The position numbers and the translations under genes are program-made. A DNA stretch of 64,000 nucleotides from Clostridiales bacterium (GTDB taxonomy: Bacteria > Bacillota > Sulfobacillia > RBS10-35). Below are positions 63,762-64,000 of this stretch, one piece after another. Each line of letters begins with the position of its first letter. Within the stretch, counting starts at the first letter, position 1. The stretch covers positions 62,001-126,000 of the forward strand of contig JAHHQG010000026.1 in assembly GCA_018729555.1 (NCBI GenBank). Reading direction: 5' to 3'. The notes below the pieces were generated by a model that made no database searches, was not told the DNA's origin, and saw nothing but the letters and a program-made list of their open reading frames with translations.

Positions 63762-64000
63762 GTGTGGCGGCCTTCTCCGCCCCTCTTCCTGGGAAGCCTG
63801 GCCCTTCTCTTGCTGGCATCCCTCATGGTGGCCGTCCATGTGGGGGGCGTCCTCATCCCCTGGCGGGAGATCTGGCATCTCCTGGGGGAAGGCCCTTCCG
63901 CCCAGGGGCCCTTGGGGAGCATCCTCTGGCAGATCCGGCTGCCCCGCATCCTCCTGGCCGCCACCGTAGGCGCAGCCCTGGGGGGAGCGGGCACCCTGTT
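63762..64000 (+). CDS. btuC: Cobalamin/iron-siderophore-type ABC transporter permease (5' part)
   Basis: 79 codons visible before the window ends, from a GTG two bases after btuF. The first helix is LFLGSLALLLLASLMVAVHV, then VLIPWREIWHLL, and the conserved IRLPRILLAATVGAALGGAG of the FecCD/BtuC permease family. It would form the channel for the btuF-bound substrate and share the cobalamin riboswitch. Confidence 0.9.
   Translation, partial: MWRPSPPLFLGSLALLLLASLMVAVHVGGVLIPWREIWHLLGEGPSAQGPLGSILWQIRLPRILLAATVGAALGGAGTL

Overview
This is a GC-rich stretch of chromosome. It most resembles a thermophilic, spore-forming member of the Bacillota (Symbiobacterium/Thermaerobacter/Limnochordia-like). 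The reasons are the cluster carD - yacL - ispDF - cysS - rlmB - sigH - (secE) - nusG - rplK - rplA - rplJ - rplL - rpoB - rpoC; a complete str/S10/spc/alpha ribosomal superoperon running into ecfA-ecfA-ecfT-truA and rplM-rpsI-cwlD; the sporulation sigma factor SigH; the germination amidase CwlD; SAM-I and cobalamin riboswitches; and frequent GTG/TTG starts. The assignment rests on gene content and remembered family sequences, not on a search.

Layout. 1-6.8 kb: a small conserved protein, an FAD amine-oxidase-like protein, an aldehyde dehydrogenase, a cysteine-free glutamate-synthase-like FMN protein, TrmI, and a DNA polymerase IV with a frameshifted tail. 6.7-9.5 kb: metNIQ methionine importer on the minus strand behind a SAM-I riboswitch. 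9.5-15.8 kb: carD to sigH and four tRNA genes. 15.8-17.4 kb: an inverted block of Thermus-type L1/L11/NusG/SecE sequence. 17.4-27.6 kb: native nusG (5' end lost) to rpoC. 27.7-30.4 kb: acetyl-CoA synthetase flanked by two gene remnants. 30.5-33.7 kb: L7Ae, rpsL, rpsG, fusA. 33.7-35.2 kb: an inverted fragment of a different fusA, where tuf is expected. 35.2-53.6 kb: rpsJ to truA. 53.7-58.3 kb: a peptide/nickel-type ABC importer (binding protein and two permeases, no ATPases) followed by a 993-bp inverted partial copy. 58.3-64 kb: rplM, rpsI, cwlD, accC, amrS, cobalamin riboswitch, btuF and the start of btuC.

How it works together: most of the window is the translation and transcription core, with ribosomal proteins, RNA polymerase subunits, EF-G, SecY, Adk, Map, IF-1 and rRNA/tRNA modification enzymes in tightly coupled operons. 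Two riboswitch-controlled importers (methionine, cobalamin) and an energy-coupling-factor vitamin transporter handle cofactor supply.

Caution. Three segments (15759-17441, 33736-35231, 57272-58264) are all inverted and all begin and end inside genes. The first two sit exactly where essential genes (rpmG, tRNA-Trp, secE and the nusG 5' end; tuf) are expected. I think these are probably chimeric joins in a single-cell or metagenome assembly rather than biology, but raw reads are needed to decide. I did not find a convincing new biological system. The most useful leads are these breakpoints, the decayed genes around acs, the apparently leaderless str operon, an ATT start in ispDF, the absence of rpmD, and the cysteine-free glutamate-synthase-like protein.
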